Source: JBOGTC01 sp050692055 (GTDB lineage: Bacteria > Chloroflexota > Limnocylindria > QHBO01). From it: DNA of 32,374 nt. The stretch is taken from the NCBI GenBank assembly GCA_050692055.1, contig JBOGTC010000085.1, positions 1 to 32,374 of the forward strand. The letters run 5' to 3'. Made by a program: the position numbers and the translations under genes. Position 1 is the first letter of the stretch; the number at the start of each line of letters is the position of its first letter. The notes beneath the pieces are model-generated. The model searched no databases. It saw only the letters and a list, made by a program, of their open reading frames with translations, and had not been told where the DNA came from. Shown one piece after another: positions 31,744 to 32,374 of the stretch.

Positions 31744-32374
31744 CCGCCGCCGAGTCGATGCGCGACCGCTTCGCGCGGGTCGCTTCACGGTTGCTCGACG
31801 ACGATCCGCGACTGGCAGTGGTCCTGGCCGAGATCGGTGTCGCCAACTTCGCGCGCGCGGCGCACCGCCACCCCGACCGAGTCATCAACGTCGGCATCCG
31901 TGAGCAGCTGCTCATCAGCGTGGCCTCGGGACTGGCGCTGGCCGGCATGCGCCCGATCGCCCACACCTACGCGCCGTTCCTGGTCGAGCGCCCGTTTGAG
32001 CAGGTCAAGCTCGACCTCGCCCACCAGGGCGTCGGAGCCGTGTTGGTCAGTATCGGAGCCTCTTACGACACCAGCGAGGGCGGTAGGACGCACCAAGCTC
32101 CCGAAGACGTGGCACTCCTGGACACCCAGGAGGCGTGGACTGTCCACGTACCCGGACACCCCGCGGAGATCGAGCCACTCCTGCGGTCAGCGGTGAGCAG
32201 GGGCGACCGGACGTATCTCCGACTCTCGAGCCGCACCAACTCGGCACCCCGACACGTTCATCCGTCCGGGTTGGAGCCAAATCCGCCAAGGTAGCCGCGG
32301 CACGGTCGTTGCGGTCGGGCCAATGCTTGATCGCACCCTCGCGGCCACGACAGGGCTGGACGTAACCGTGTTGT
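31740..32374 (+). CDS. Transketolase, C-terminal subunit (frameshifted and cut by the window end)
   Basis: GTG 31740 overlaps the N-subunit stop. Pyrimidine-binding domain: VVLAEIGVANFARAAHRHPD, RVINVGIREQLLISVASGLA, MRPIAHTYAPFLVERPFEQV, VGAVLVSIGASYDTSEGGRT, HQAPEDVALL. As written, the frame stops at 32294, but from about 32250 the next frame reads DTFIRPGWSQIRQGSRGTVV, AVGPMLDRTLAATTGLDVTV, the expected start of the C-terminal transketolase domain. One extra C in the CCCC run at 32247-32250 explains the shift. The protein continues beyond the window. Confidence 0.85.

Overview
The window is a high-GC (about two thirds G+C or more by eye), gene-dense bacterial segment with no rRNA, tRNA or CRISPR array that I can see. 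The gene content points to a soil or groundwater bacterium of the Chloroflexota (Limnocylindria-like) or a deep actinobacterial relative: F420-type flavin enzymes, CWC-type GNAT acetyltransferases, DUF885 and M3 metallopeptidases, DUF2255, an IS110 transposase and many apparently leaderless mRNAs. The phylum is an inference; no marker in the window fixes it.

Region 1-8.1 kb is a patchwork of small-metabolite enzymes and decaying genes. It holds a 58-aa membrane peptide, a 5'-truncated SDR, an NTF2-like stub abutting a frameshifted alpha/beta hydrolase, a secreted choice-of-anchor I beta-propeller protein, a berberine-bridge-type flavin oxidase, a methyltransferase stub, a divergent Lrp/AsnC regulator and EamA exporter pair with a palindrome between them, a glyoxalase-fold protein and an F420-type nitroreductase. 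Region 8.1-16.5 kb has a solute-binding protein, a second flavin oxidase, a PPOX-fold protein, two GNATs, an orphan gene with a possible PD-(D/E)XK signature, two more glyoxalase-fold proteins (one frameshifted), a J-domain membrane protein, DUF2255 and a VapBC toxin-antitoxin pair with its own palindromic operator.

Region 16.5-23.3 kb contains a relic of a GH13 trehalose synthase/amylase, a complete M3 oligopeptidase, an ECF sigma factor translationally coupled to a membrane-anchored partner, and a DUF885 peptidase. The sigma cassette is bracketed by two copies of a complex palindromic repeat; the tail of a third copy opens the window. Region 23.3-29.1 kb runs leftward with gatB followed 1 nt later by an amylo-alpha-1,6-glucosidase, then a small lipoprotein, a methyltransferase with an internal deletion and a class I aminotransferase. 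Region 29.1-30.5 kb is an IS110 element whose upstream leader folds into a bridge-RNA-like stem; the loop repeats 8 nt of the presumed right end. The last 2 kb is a divergent soxR / split-transketolase locus with a SoxR-type box inside a 19-bp promoter spacer.

Two points cut across the window. First, many starts lacking a Shine-Dalgarno have a TANNNT hexamer 6-9 nt upstream, which indicates leaderless transcription. Second, three otherwise intact genes carry single-base frameshifts, two of them in C runs, so consensus error in the assembly should be considered before calling them dead.
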